From positions 744,001-808,000 of the forward strand of contig OZ241856.1 in the NCBI GenBank assembly GCA_965202845.1: a stretch of DNA of 64,000 bases, in the 5' to 3' direction. The notes under the pieces were generated by a model that was not told the DNA's origin, made no database searches, and worked only from the letters and a program-made list of their open reading frames with translations. Of this stretch, positions 35,029 through 45,504 are shown piece after piece. The stretch's first letter is position 1; the number at the start of each line of letters is the position of its first letter. This stretch comes from CBDATA01 sp965202845 (GTDB taxonomy: Bacteria > Acidobacteriota > Vicinamibacteria > Marinacidobacterales > Marinacidobacteraceae). The position numbers and the translations under genes are program-made.

Positions 35029-35427
35029 CTACCGGAACCCGACCGATCTCCCGAAACGCACCGCATCCGCCGCAAGCTCCGCCCAACCCTTCGCAAGCAC
35101 CGCAGATTCCACCAAAGCCCCCCCACCTCCAACTCCGTATTCCTCCACCGTTTCCGCCATCCTCGCCACAATTTCCGCTCCCATCGCTGCATTCTCCGCT
35201 GCAACCTCCGCGATCTCTTCCCACCCCGCAGACTCCGCCGCCCGGGAAGCACGCTCCTCACGCTCCTCGAGGTACTCGATCTTCTCACCCAGAATTTCCC
35301 CGACCTTCACCGAAAGCTCAACGAATCGATACCGAAGAACCGCCAACTCCTCCGCCTGCTCCGCCGCACCCGCCACCGAGCCGGCGAACAGCGAACCGGC
35401 GAGCACCAGACCGAAAAGCCGACTCAC
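35029..35427 (-). CDS. Small secreted Ala/Glu-rich coiled-coil protein
   Basis: A GTG at 35427 gives 132 residues: a signal peptide (FGLVLAGSLFAGSVAGAAEQ), then helix-forming sequence rich in Ala and Glu (GEKIEYLEEREERASRAAES, EEIAEVAAENAAMGAEIVAR), a GGGG hinge and a final helix with AKGWAELAADA. No family recognised. Base composition is visibly less GC-rich than its neighbours, with codons such as gaa and gca that most genes here avoid. In signal sequence (MSRLFG versus MSRFFG), composition and Trp-Ala-Glu usage it resembles the two Trp-heptad proteins at 51089-52238, and I infer a shared family. It begins 32 bases after the amidohydrolase stop. Confidence 0.65.
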   Translation of the reverse strand: MSRLFGLVLAGSLFAGSVAGAAEQAEELAVLRYRFVELSVKVGEILGEKIEYLEEREERASRAAESAGWEEIAEVAAENAAMGAEIVARMAETVEEYGVGGGGALVESAVLAKGWAELAADAVRFGRSVGFR

Positions 35428-35459
35428 GCCGGGAACCCTATCAGCCCGCCAGACCCGCG

Positions 35460-36980
35460 TCAGGGGCGGGGGAGGCGGGGGATGGGGAAGGGACTCTCCC
35501 GGAGCACGCGGCCCCAGATGCGGCGGCCGACCGCATCGGCTTCCCGGAGGATCGCGTCCTCGTCCATCGTGAGGACGGCGCGGTCGCGCATCACGAACTC
35601 CCCGTCGACCATCACCGACTCGATGTCCCCCGGATGCCCGCTGTGCACCAGCGCCGAGAGGACGCGGCCGGCCGGGGTCAGGTGGGCCCGCAGCGTGTTG
35701 ACCACCAGCAGGTCCGCCTTCTTGCCCACTTCGAGGGTTCCGATTTCGGCGGACTGCCGGACCGCCCGCGCCCCGCCCTGGGTGGCGTCCGCCAGCGCGT
35801 CCTCCGGCTGCGGCAGGAGGCCGGGCACCTCGTCCCCGTCCCGGTTGCGCCGGATGCGCTCGGTCAGCATCGCGATGCGCATCACCTCGAACAGGTCGTT
35901 GGTGTTGTTGTCGGTGCCGAGCGCGATGGGGCAGCCGGCCGCCCGCAGTTCCGGAATGGGCGGATTGATCCCCCGGTTCGATGCCATTCCCGCCTGGTGG
36001 GCGATGATGGTTCCGGTGCTTCCGAGCCGCGCGATCTCCTCGTGGTTCACATAGCGGGCGTGCGCCGCGAACAGCCGCGGCCCCAGAAAATCGTGCCGGT
36101 ACAGGTACTCCGCCGGGCGGACGCGGTGGTGGAGCATCATGAACTCGAACTCGGCCCGGCTCTGGTTCAGGTGGATCGTGTAGCCGAGATCGCGCTCCTC
36201 GGCGAACTCGCGGACCGCCCGCAGCAGCTCGGGCGATGAGGTCTCGACGAGCGCGGCGGCCGGAAACACCGAGATGCGGCCGTTGCGCGCGCCGTGCCAG
36301 GTCTCGAACAGGTCGTGGATGCGCCCCATCCCCTCGTCCCGCAGCCGCTCCGAAAACCGGGGCGCCTCGCTGACCGATTCGGCGATGGACCGGGTGGACA
36401 CCGGGCCGGGAACGTTCCCGGCGTCGCGAATGCCCTCGGCGAGGACGCAGCGGAGTCCCGAATCGGCGAGCGCGCCCGCCTGCTCCCGGACGTTCCCGGT
36501 GTATTCGACGATGGTGGTGGTCCCGGTGCGGATGGCCTCGAGCGCCGCCACCTGCACCATGAGGTTGCCCTCGTCGCCCCGGAGGAGGCTTGCCGGGGAG
36601 ACGCTCAGGTTCGCAGTGTTCGGAAATCCGAAGTCCTCGTTGAAGCCGCGGGCGATCACCGCCCGCATGTGGGCGTGGCAGTTGATGAGGCCGGGAACCA
36701 GCGCGCGGTCGCGACCGTCGTAGCGTTCGGCGTCCGGATAGGCGGCGAGGAGCTCGTCGGTCGTCCCGATGGCGGCGATGCGCCCGCCCTCGACCGCGAG
36801 CGCCACGTCGTCGCGCGTCTCGTCGGGATTGGCGACTGTCGTGTTCGTGAAGACGACCGCCCCGGCATCCGTCTGGCGACGGCTCGATGCGCCCGTTCGC
36901 CGCGTCGCCAGCGCTCCCAGCGTGGCGGTGGCGCCGGCGAGCGCCTGCCGGCGGGTCAGATGGGGGAGTTTGGCCGTGAT
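35460..36980 (-). CDS. Exported amidohydrolase (cytosine deaminase/chlorohydrolase type), start codon unclear
   Basis: The ~500-residue protein is a metal-dependent amidohydrolase of the TrzA/AtzA-SsnA type. Metal ligands are seen in PGLINCHAHMR, YTIHLNQSR, FAAHARYVNHEE and IALGTDNNTND. The C-terminal composite domain is KKADLLVVNTLRAHLTP and VMVDGEFVMRDRAVL. A Tat signal is present (LTRRQALAGATATLGALA). No ATG, GTG or TTG exists in frame between the divergent receptor start (37041) and the Tat motif. The nearest options are ATC at 36980 (preceded by gggagg, but only 3 bases away) or CTG at 36959. Either a rare start is used, or a base is wrong in the sequence. The substrate is likely a deaminated ring or amide but unknown. 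Confidence 0.82.
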   Translation of the reverse strand: MTAKLPHLTRRQALAGATATLGALATRRTGASSRRQTDAGAVVFTNTTVANPDETRDDVALAVEGGRIAAIGTTDELLAAYPDAERYDGRDRALVPGLINCHAHMRAVIARGFNEDFGFPNTANLSVSPASLLRGDEGNLMVQVAALEAIRTGTTTIVEYTGNVREQAGALADSGLRCVLAEGIRDAGNVPGPVSTRSIAESVSEAPRFSERLRDEGMGRIHDLFETWHGARNGRISVFPAAALVETSSPELLRAVREFAEERDLGYTIHLNQSRAEFEFMMLHHRVRPAEYLYRHDFLGPRLFAAHARYVNHEEIARLGSTGTIIAHQAGMASNRGINPPIPELRAAGCPIALGTDNNTNDLFEVMRIAMLTERIRRNRDGDEVPGLLPQPEDALADATQGGARAVRQSAEIGTLEVGKKADLLVVNTLRAHLTPAGRVLSALVHSGHPGDIESVMVDGEFVMRDRAVLTMDEDAILREADAVGRRIWGRVLRESPFPIPRLPRP

Positions 36981-37040
36981 GCGCCTCCCGGGGAAAGGAA
37001 GGTCCGAAGGATACCGGCCTGCGCTAGCCTTCCGCCACCC

Positions 37041-39455
37041 ATGCGTTTCGGGGCGGTTGCTGGTCTCCTGCTGCTGACGGCGCTTCCTGCCGCCGCCCAG
37101 CCGCGGAGCGGCGAGGTGGTGGACGGCGTGACCGGGGAGCCGGTCGCCAGGGCCCAGATCCTGCCGGAGCCGTTCGTGAATGATGGGCCGGAGGCGTCCA
37201 GCGGGGAGGACGGGCGTTTTACGATCGCGCTGCCGGAAGGGACGGCCAGCGTCTTCGTGACCGCCGAAGGGTATTTCCCGCTTTCGGTCCCGGTTCCGCC
37301 CGCCGGCTCCGCATGGAGCATCCGGATGCTGCCGCGGGAATTCGAGGAGACGGTGGCGGTGACCGCAAGCCCCATCGAGGAAGTGGAGATTTCCGAGACC
37401 GCGGTGGCGCCCGCGGAAGTGCTGGAGGTGGCGGGCACCGCCGACAACATCTTCCGCGCGCTCTCGACGCTTCCGGGAGTCGCCGCCACCCAGGACTTCG
37501 GCAGCCGGCTGGCGGTGCGCGGGGGAACCCCCGATCAGAACCTGACGCTGATGGACGGCATCGAGGTGCACAACCCCTACCGGCTGTTCGGCCTGGTGAG
37601 CGCCTTCAATCCGGAGACGGTTCGGAGCTTCTCGCTCTCCGCCGGCGGATTCGGCGCCCGGTACGGCGACCGGCTTTCCTCGCTTCTGATCGTGGAGAAC
37701 CGGCCCGGAGCGCGGCGCATCGGGGCGACCGCCTCGCTCAGCATCACCGATGGCAACATGGTGCTGGAAGGGCCGCTGCCCGGCCCGGCCGGGTCGTTCC
37801 TGCTCACCGGGCGCCGGACCTACTACGACCTGGTGGTGGGGCGGTTCCTCGACCAGAACTTCCCCTCGTTCGCCGATCTCCAGTTCCAGGGGGCCTGGGA
37901 TTTCGGTCCCGGCCACCGGCTGACGCTCACCGGGATCCGCTCCCGGGAAGACACCAATTTCTCCTTCGAGGACGACGAGGAGGAGGAGAATGTGGATTTC
38001 CTGAGCGACACCAAAACCGACCTGGGGGCGCTGCGCCTCGACGCGGTTCTCGGGAATCGCACCACCTCGACCACCATCCTCGCGGCCTACCGGAACGCGG
38101 AGGCGCTCGACTTCGCGGGATCCTTCCGGGACGACGACCGGCGCGCCAACCAGGAGCGGGGCGCCCTCACCGAAATCGCCTTCGACCGGGAGCTTTCGGT
38201 CACCGACGTTTCGCTCCGCCAGGAATTCGGCTTCAAGCTGGGGTTCCGATCCCTTCTGGATGCCGGCTTCGAGGCGCATCGGCTTCGCTCCGGGATCGTC
38301 CAGAACATCGACGGGGCGCGGAACGCCGGCCAGGCCAATCCGAGCAGCGTCCAGGGCGGCTCGGCGTTGCCCGACGAGCTGGATTCCCGGCTTGCGGGAA
38401 CCCGGGCGGGTGCCTGGCTCGCCGGAACCCTGGCCATCACCGACCGGTTCAGCGTGGAGCCCGGCGTCCGCTGGGACGCCAGCACGGTCAGCGAACGAAG
38501 CACCCTGTCGCCCCGGCTGGCCGCCGAGTGGGACTTCGGAAACGGGATCCGCCTGCGGACCGCCGGAGGGCTCTATACCCAGAGTCCGGGCTACGAGAAG
38601 CTGATCCAGTCCGATTACTTCCTGGACCTTTCCGACGCGACCGCACTTTTGCATGAGCGGGCCTGGCACGCGGTCGTGGGAGTGGACAAGCTCTTTGCGA
38701 ACGGGGTGCGGGTCCGGCTGGAGGGCTACCAGAAGCTCTTCCGCGACCTGCTGGTGGGGCGGCTCGAAACCGAGGCGGAGCGGGCGGCGCGGGTCGCGGA
38801 GTACCGGTTCCCCGAGGAGCTGTCCGGGGACGTTCCCGCCGAGCGCCAGATCACCGTCCAGCCCGGGAACGAGGGCGGGGGGGACGCCTGGGGAATGGAC
38901 CTGTATGTGGAGCGGCTCGATCCGGCGAAGCGGGTGGGCGGCTGGTTCTCCTACGCCTATGGCCAGGCCCATCGCGAGACCTACGGGTTCCGCTATCCCT
39001 TCGAATACGACCGCCGCCACGCCGCCAACCTGGTGCTGCAGAGTCGGTGGGGGCGCCGCTGGACCCTCGCCGCCACGCACCGGTTGGCGAGCGGCTTCCC
39101 GTACACGCCGGCGGTGGGCGTCCAGGTGGCGGCGACCTCGGAGGGGGTTCCGGAGACCGACGAGGAGGGCCGATATGTCTACCAGCCCGACTTGGGCGGC
39201 CTCTCAAACCTCCAGTCGGGGCGGCTGCCCTGGTACTATCGCCTGGACGCCCGCGTCACCTTCCGCCCCGGCGGGACCACCGGGCGCTGGTCGTTCTACC
39301 TGGAAGTCATCAACGCGCTGAACCGCAACAACGCGGTCGCCATGGAAATCGCCCTCGTGCCGGATGCGGACGGGGCGCGGCCCACGATCACCGAGTCTCC
39401 CTCCCAGGGGTTTCCCCGGGTGCCCACCTTCGGGGTGCGCTACCGGGCGTTCTGA
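37041..39455 (+). CDS. TonB-dependent receptor with carboxypeptidase-regulatory-like domain
   Basis: The 804-residue outer-membrane receptor has a signal peptide (AGLLLLTALPAAAQ) and a CarboxypepD_reg-like domain (GEVVDGVTGEPVARAQILP). The plug is clear (DNIFRALSTLPGVAATQDFG, RLAVRGGTPDQNLTLMDGIE, FGARYGDRLSSLLIVENRPG), and the ~500-residue barrel ends in the aromatic strand PTFGVRYRAF. This type is usually shorter and more compact than the Oar-like receptor at 20242-23043, and its plug motifs are closer to FecA/CirA-like proteins. Ligand unknown. Diverges from the amidohydrolase; the small gene at 39457 follows after 1 base. Confidence 0.94.
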   Translation: MRFGAVAGLLLLTALPAAAQPRSGEVVDGVTGEPVARAQILPEPFVNDGPEASSGEDGRFTIALPEGTASVFVTAEGYFPLSVPVPPAGSAWSIRMLPREFEETVAVTASPIEEVEISETAVAPAEVLEVAGTADNIFRALSTLPGVAATQDFGSRLAVRGGTPDQNLTLMDGIEVHNPYRLFGLVSAFNPETVRSFSLSAGGFGARYGDRLSSLLIVENRPGARRIGATASLSITDGNMVLEGPLPGPAGSFLLTGRRTYYDLVVGRFLDQNFPSFADLQFQGAWDFGPGHRLTLTGIRSREDTNFSFEDDEEEENVDFLSDTKTDLGALRLDAVLGNRTTSTTILAAYRNAEALDFAGSFRDDDRRANQERGALTEIAFDRELSVTDVSLRQEFGFKLGFRSLLDAGFEAHRLRSGIVQNIDGARNAGQANPSSVQGGSALPDELDSRLAGTRAGAWLAGTLAITDRFSVEPGVRWDASTVSERSTLSPRLAAEWDFGNGIRLRTAGGLYTQSPGYEKLIQSDYFLDLSDATALLHERAWHAVVGVDKLFANGVRVRLEGYQKLFRDLLVGRLETEAERAARVAEYRFPEELSGDVPAERQITVQPGNEGGGDAWGMDLYVERLDPAKRVGGWFSYAYGQAHRETYGFRYPFEYDRRHAANLVLQSRWGRRWTLAATHRLASGFPYTPAVGVQVAATSEGVPETDEEGRYVYQPDLGGLSNLQSGRLPWYYRLDARVTFRPGGTTGRWSFYLEVINALNRNNAVAMEIALVPDADGARPTITESPSQGFPRVPTFGVRYRAF

Positions 39456-39456
39456 T

Positions 39457-39837
39457 TTGGGGAAGAGGAAGCGCGCCGACCCGGAGCTGGCAGCGGAAAT
39501 CGCCCGCCAGCTTCCCCCCGACGGCGCTGCGATCCTTCCGGAGCTGCGACGGCTGGCGGAAGAACTGCGCAGCCCCGAACCGGAGCATCCGCTGGTCGGC
39601 GGCGTCGCCCTGGCGCTGGGCGTCCGGGACGGCGCCCGCGGTTTCGCCGCTCCGCTGCTTCGGCTTGCCGCCGAGATGCTCGCGGATCAGGTGCGGGATG
39701 CGGAGTGGACGGCGGAGGACCTGCACCGGTTCCTCGAGGGCTTGGGGCCCGAGCGGGCCGCCGCTTTTCTCGACGAGGTGGCCGAGGCGGGGAATTCGAT
39801 GCGGGCGGGTTTCAGAACGGGTTCGCGGCGGGGATGA
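39457..39837 (+). CDS. Small hypothetical protein, helical
   Basis: A TTG directly after the receptor stop (1-base gap) gives a 126-residue, helix-rich, acidic-basic protein (ADPELAAEIARQLPPDGAAI, GPERAAAFLDEVAEAGNSMR) without a signal peptide or known domain. A longer reading starting at 39364 would overlap the receptor in another frame and is less likely. Translational coupling to the TonB receptor suggests co-expression. Its 3' end overlaps the convergent AlbA_2 gene by 26 bases. Codon use is normal for the window, which supports it being real. Confidence 0.65.
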   Translation: MGKRKRADPELAAEIARQLPPDGAAILPELRRLAEELRSPEPEHPLVGGVALALGVRDGARGFAAPLLRLAAEMLADQVRDAEWTAEDLHRFLEGLGPERAAAFLDEVAEAGNSMRAGFRTGSRRG

Positions 39838-41035
39838 CCAGGCGCAATTCGCCGGGCGCCTCGATCGAGTATTGCGGGAGGCGCCCGCTGAGCGTCCGGG
39901 TCTCTTCCCGAATGCGCGGCACGCCGTCGCCACGCTGATCCATCAGCTTCCGCCTGCCGACTGCGACCGGATTGGGGAACCGGGCCAGCAGCGATGCGAT
40001 CAGCTGGTTCCGGGACGCCTGGCGCAGGTGAAGGGCATCCGGGGTCAACGAGTTGACCAGATCTCCGGGAACCATCAGCTCCAGCCGATCCGGGAACATG
40101 TGGAGGCGGATGCGACTGCCGCCCATCGAGTAGTCGCGGTGCGCCACCGCGTTCACCAGCGCCTCGAAGACGGCTCGCTCGCTGTACTGCGGAATGTCGA
40201 GGCGCCCCAGGTCCTTGATCGCGGCGACCCGCATGTTGCGGCGGACGAAGTAGCAGGCCTTTTCGACCTGCTGGTCCAGAGTGCCGCCCAGGTCCGCGGC
40301 GTCGGTCTGGTATTCACTGTCCAGGCGCTCTCCCGCGTAGAAAACGGCCTGGATGTAGGCGGCGGGGAGCCACCGCTGTGGGTCCCGCGTTCCCATCAGC
40401 ACGCCCGCCACCGAGAGTCGGTCGCGCCCGTCGCCGTCCTTGACGACCAGGGCCAGCTTGCGCATTCCCAGGTCGAAGTCGGCGTCCTCGCCGAGGAAGC
40501 GCTCCGCTGCGGATCGGTCCAGGTCCTCCGGCGTGGTTCCGGGAACCGGTGATTCGTCGAAGGAAATCACGCCGGATTGCGCCCGGAGCATCATCAGTCG
40601 CTGGAGCGCCAGCGGTTCGATGGCGCGCTTCGAACTCCCGATCCGCCGCAAGTATCCCCCCTTGCTGGCATGCACGAAGAGACTCCGCGGCACGCCCACT
40701 ACCAGAATCGGTTGGAGAACGCCCTCCCGATCCGGGAGCTCCATACGCTGGATGTCGGTTGGCAGAGGCGGCTTGATGGAGTCCTGGCAGATCTCGCGGA
40801 TCCGGTCCTCGACGGCGTCGAGGCCGGACAAGGGGATGCCAATCACTTCGCGGGGCCGGTCTGCGACCCCCAGCACCAGGAAACCCCCTTCCGTATTGGC
40901 GAACGCGGCGATCGTGTCGGCGAGCGCATCCCGTTTCGGCGCCGCCATCCGGGTTCCGGCAAGGCGTACCTGCTTGAACTCGATGCGCCCGTCCTCGCCC
41001 AAGCGAATCCGGCGAAGCAGTTCGGATTCTTTCAT
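39812..41035 (-). CDS. AlbA_2-domain/ATPase-like regulatory protein
   Basis: The 407-residue protein has an N-terminal Schlafen-type AlbA_2 DNA-binding domain (EDGRIEFKQVR, IAAFANTEGGFLVLGVADRP). Its C-terminal domain is of the GHKL HATPase_c_4 type (QYSERAVFEALVNAVAHRDY, IRLHMFPDRLELMVPGDLVN, RGDGVPRIREET). Proteins of this architecture are annotated as putative transcriptional regulators or ATP-dependent helicase-like factors; their targets are seldom known. No signal peptide; cytoplasmic. It lies downstream of groEL on the same strand beyond a strong hairpin, and is probably a separate transcript. Confidence 0.88.
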   Translation of the reverse strand: MKESELLRRIRLGEDGRIEFKQVRLAGTRMAAPKRDALADTIAAFANTEGGFLVLGVADRPREVIGIPLSGLDAVEDRIREICQDSIKPPLPTDIQRMELPDREGVLQPILVVGVPRSLFVHASKGGYLRRIGSSKRAIEPLALQRLMMLRAQSGVISFDESPVPGTTPEDLDRSAAERFLGEDADFDLGMRKLALVVKDGDGRDRLSVAGVLMGTRDPQRWLPAAYIQAVFYAGERLDSEYQTDAADLGGTLDQQVEKACYFVRRNMRVAAIKDLGRLDIPQYSERAVFEALVNAVAHRDYSMGGSRIRLHMFPDRLELMVPGDLVNSLTPDALHLRQASRNQLIASLLARFPNPVAVGRRKLMDQRGDGVPRIREETRTLSGRLPQYSIEAPGELRLVIPAANPF

Positions 41036-41065
41036 GGGCGCCAGCTTGTCATGCCCCCGGCGAAA

Positions 41066-41099
41066 GGCCCCCCCAGGCGGTGGACGCCCGGGGGGGGGC
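41066..41099 (-). terminator. Strong GC hairpin after groEL
   Basis: GGCCCCCCCAGGCG (41066-41079) faces CGCCCGGGGGGGGGC (41085-41099) across a 5-base loop, with one mismatch; the stem is about 11 bp of almost pure G-C. On the minus strand it lies just after the groEL stop and is followed by only a short T stretch (CCTTTCG). It probably ends or stabilises the groESL message. Confidence 0.6.
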
Positions 41100-41109
41100 T
41101 GGAGAGAAC

Positions 41110-42753
<1,644 letters not shown>

Positions 42754-42790
42754 GGTGTGTTCTGTGTCCTTTCGTGTGGGGAAAAATCGC

Positions 42791-43078
42791 CTACGCGATG
42801 ATGCCCAGAATCTCGTCCTCGCGGACGATGAGGAAGTCGTCTCCGTCGAGCTTGACCTCGGAGCCGGAGTACTTGCCAACCAGCACCCGCTGGCCGGCCT
42901 CCACTTCCACCGGCTGGCGGCTTCCGTCCTTGAGGACCTTGCCGTTGCCGACGGCGATGACCTCGGCGGTCATCGGTTTCTCCTTGGCGGTGTCGGGGAT
43001 GATGATCGAGCCGACGCGCTCCTCCTCCGCCTCGAGGCGGCGGAGCACGACGTTGTCCCGCAGTGGTGTGATCTTCAT
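42791..43078 (-). CDS. groES: Co-chaperonin GroES
   Basis: The 95-residue protein has the GroES fold markers: PLRDNVVLRRLEAEE, the mobile loop region EEERVGSIIIPDTAKEKP, VIAVGNGKVLKDG, VEAGQRVLVGKYSGSEVKLD and the C-terminal LIVREDEILGIIA. Start ATG 43078 has a gaggag ribosome site about 10 bases upstream. First gene of groESL, with a ~170-base leader holding a stable hairpin. Confidence 0.97.
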   Translation of the reverse strand: MKITPLRDNVVLRRLEAEEERVGSIIIPDTAKEKPMTAEVIAVGNGKVLKDGSRQPVEVEAGQRVLVGKYSGSEVKLDGDDFLIVREDEILGIIA

Positions 43079-43114
43079 CGAGTGGGAATCTCCTCGCTTT
43101 CGCGTGAGTGGTGC

Positions 43115-43149
43115 GCCGGCGGGTTCGCGCGTGAACGCGCGCCGCCGGC
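43115..43149 (-). promoter_or_regulatory. Long hairpin in the groES leader
   Basis: GCCGGCGG (43115-43122) pairs perfectly with CCGCCGGC (43142-43149). Inside it CGCGCG (43126-43131) pairs with CGCGCG (43136-43141) around a TGAA loop (complement TTCA on the transcript), leaving a 3-base bulge. This 14-bp stem sits in the untranslated leader about 40 bases before groES. It may control message stability or translation; no CIRCE inverted repeat is visible in the leader. Confidence 0.5.
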
Positions 43150-43251
43150 GGTTGGGGTCAAACCGAAATTGCCCGGGAGGAACCCCTCCCCGTCGGGGGA
43201 GCGAAGCGCCCCGGCCCTCAAGAAGTGGGAGTTCCCTCCCCGGACGGCGGA

Positions 43252-43281
43252 ACCATAGCGTTGTCCGTGTGCGCGTGTCAA
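43252..43281 (-). promoter_or_regulatory. Candidate sigma70-type promoter of groESL
   Basis: On the minus strand TTGACA (43281-43276), a perfect -35 hexamer, is followed after 18 bases by TATGGT (43257-43252). It lies about 175 bases before groES in a 280-base non-coding gap (43079-43358) that otherwise holds only the leader hairpin and a smaller CTCCCC/GGGGAG hairpin near 43190. Confidence 0.5.
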
Positions 43282-43358
43282 GCTGGATTGCACAATGTGC
43301 GCGTCCTTCCTAACGTTGTCTGAGTCTATCCGACGCAGGTTGTAACGGCGGGCGTGGC

Positions 43359-45500
43359 TTATTCCATCCCCAGGTGGTGGAACAGGAACGCGAAGCGGTC
43401 GGCGTCCAGCTCCAGCCGCATGGAGACCGGCATCCCGGCGCCGTGCCCGGCGCTCTTCTGAATCCGGATCAGCACCGGCGCCGGCTTGCCGCCGTGCACC
43501 TCCTGGAGCCGCGCCGCGTACTTGAACGAGTGGCCGGGGGCCACCCGGTCGTCGTGGTCGGCGGTGGTGACCAGGGTGGGCGGGAAATCGTCCGACGGCG
43601 CGATGTTGTGGTACGGCGAATAGGCGCGGAGCACCGGGAACATCTCCGGGTCGTCGGGGTCGCCGTAGTCGGAGACCCAAGCCCAGCCGATGGTGAACCG
43701 GTGGAAGCGGAGCATGTCCATCACCCCGACCGCCGGCAGCGCCGCTCCGAACAGCTCGGGGCGCTGGTTCAGCACCGCTCCCACCAGCAGGCCGCCGTTC
43801 GATCCGCCGGCGATGGCCAGCCGCGAGGGCTGGGTCACCGAGTCGTGGATCAGGAACTCGGCGGCGGCGATGAAGTCGTCGAAGACGTTCTGCTTGTTTC
43901 CGAGACGGCCCCCGTCGTGCCACTCCTCGCCGTATTCGCCGCCGCCCCGGAGGTTCGCCTGGGCGTACACCCCGCCCCGCTCGAGGAACACCAGGTTCGC
44001 CGGGTTGAAGCCGGGAGTGAGGCTGATGTTGAACCCGCCGTAGCCGTAGAGCAGGGTGGGGTTGTCGCCGTCGCGCCGCATGTCGCGCCGGTGGGTCAGG
44101 AACATCGGCACCTGGGTTCCGTCGGCGGAGGCGTAGAAGACCTGGTTCGTCTCGTACTGCTCCCGGTCGAAGGGCACATCCGGCTCCCAGGTCAGCGTCG
44201 TCTCCCCCGATTCGAGGTCGTGGCGGTACACCGAGGGGGGGAACAGGAAGGACGAGAACACGAAATGCATCACCGTGTCCGACCGCTTGCCGCTGATCTG
44301 GCTCACCGAGCCGAGCCCGGGCAGCGGGATGTCCCGCTCGAACGTCCCGTCGAGCGCATGCACCCGGAGCCGGCTGCTGGCGTCGGTCAGCGAGGAGAGC
44401 ACGAACCGGCCGCCGAGCATCTGCGCGCCCTCCAGGGTGTCCCGGCCTTCGGGGATCAGCTCCCGGAAGCGCTCCGGTTCGGGCCGGCGCAGGTCCACCG
44501 CGATCACCCGGTAGCGGGGGGCGTCCAGGTTGGTCAGGAAGTAGAAGACCGGGCCGTCGTTGCCCAGGAAGTCGTAGGCGGCGTCAAAGTCGTCGAGCAG
44601 CCGGATGACATCGCCGCCGAAATCCGGGTTCATCGGATCGCGGAGATCCATGACATGGATGCGGCTTCGCTCGTCGGTGCCTTCGCGGATATCGAAAACC
44701 GCGTACCGCCCGTCGTCGGAGACTTGGGCGGCGGTGAGCCAGTCCGGCTGGTCGGGCCGGGCGTAGACCACCTGGTCGCTGTCCTGCGACGCGCCGATCC
44801 GGTGGTACCAGACGGTCTGATTCCGGTTCACCCCTCCCTGGGCGGCTTCCGGGTCCGGTTCGGGATACCGGCTGTAGAGGAAGCCGCCGTTGTCGCGGGT
44901 CCAGGCGGCGCCCGAAAACTTGATCCAGCGGAGGTGGTCGTCCAGCTTCTCCCCGGTCCGGGTGTCCATGACATGGAATTCCCGCCAGTCCGACCCGGAG
45001 GTCCCGAGCCCGTAGGCGAGCAGGGTTCCGTTCTCGGTGAAGGAGGCGCTTTCGAGGCTGGTCGTGCCGTCCTCCGAGAGTCGGTTCGGGTCCAGCAGCG
45101 TCTCCCACTCGGCCTCCGGCTGGTCCGGGTCGGTCAGCCGGTACAGCACGTCCTGGTCCTGGAGTCCGTCGTTGGCGCGGAGGAACCAGCGATCCCCCCA
45201 GCGGAAGGGGGCGCTCTGGCGGGCGTAGTCGCGGAGCTCGGTCAGCCGTTCGAGCAACGCGGCGCGCCCGGGAAGCGCGTCCAGATGCTCCCGGGTGAGC
45301 GCGTTCTGGGCGTCCACCCATTCCAGCACCTCGGGGGCGTGGTCGTCCTCCAGCCAGCGGTAGGGATCCTCGATGGCGACTCCGTGCATCTCCTCGGTGA
45401 CATCTCCCTTCTCGGTGTACGGATAGTCCAGGCCGTCGCCGCCGCACCCGACGAGGAGCGCCAGCAGCGCCCCTGGCGTCCAGCGCAGTTTCGAGACCAC
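43359..45500 (-). CDS. Prolyl oligopeptidase (S9A), lipoprotein
   Basis: A GTG at 45500 gives a 713-residue protein with a lipoprotein signal (ALLALLVGCGGDG). The propeller domain follows DPYRWLEDDHAPEVLEWVDA, the hallmark N-terminus of POP. The hydrolase domain has LLYGYGGFNISLTPGFNP, the nucleophile in AIAGGSNGGLL (Ser567), the acid in TTADHDDRVAPGHSFKY and the His in KSAGHGAGM. It cleaves after proline in short peptides. It starts 4 bases after the inactive M16 subunit gene, so the three peptidase genes M16-M16-S9 form one operon. Envelope location is inferred from the lipobox. Confidence 0.95.
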   Translation of the reverse strand: MVSKLRWTPGALLALLVGCGGDGLDYPYTEKGDVTEEMHGVAIEDPYRWLEDDHAPEVLEWVDAQNALTREHLDALPGRAALLERLTELRDYARQSAPFRWGDRWFLRANDGLQDQDVLYRLTDPDQPEAEWETLLDPNRLSEDGTTSLESASFTENGTLLAYGLGTSGSDWREFHVMDTRTGEKLDDHLRWIKFSGAAWTRDNGGFLYSRYPEPDPEAAQGGVNRNQTVWYHRIGASQDSDQVVYARPDQPDWLTAAQVSDDGRYAVFDIREGTDERSRIHVMDLRDPMNPDFGGDVIRLLDDFDAAYDFLGNDGPVFYFLTNLDAPRYRVIAVDLRRPEPERFRELIPEGRDTLEGAQMLGGRFVLSSLTDASSRLRVHALDGTFERDIPLPGLGSVSQISGKRSDTVMHFVFSSFLFPPSVYRHDLESGETTLTWEPDVPFDREQYETNQVFYASADGTQVPMFLTHRRDMRRDGDNPTLLYGYGGFNISLTPGFNPANLVFLERGGVYAQANLRGGGEYGEEWHDGGRLGNKQNVFDDFIAAAEFLIHDSVTQPSRLAIAGGSNGGLLVGAVLNQRPELFGAALPAVGVMDMLRFHRFTIGWAWVSDYGDPDDPEMFPVLRAYSPYHNIAPSDDFPPTLVTTADHDDRVAPGHSFKYAARLQEVHGGKPAPVLIRIQKSAGHGAGMPVSMRLELDADRFAFLFHHLGME

Positions 45501-45504
45501 CGCG

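Noticed and set aside
43079..43358. CIRCE element upstream of groES
   Set aside because: I looked for TTAGCACTC-N9-GAGTGCTAA and found nothing close.
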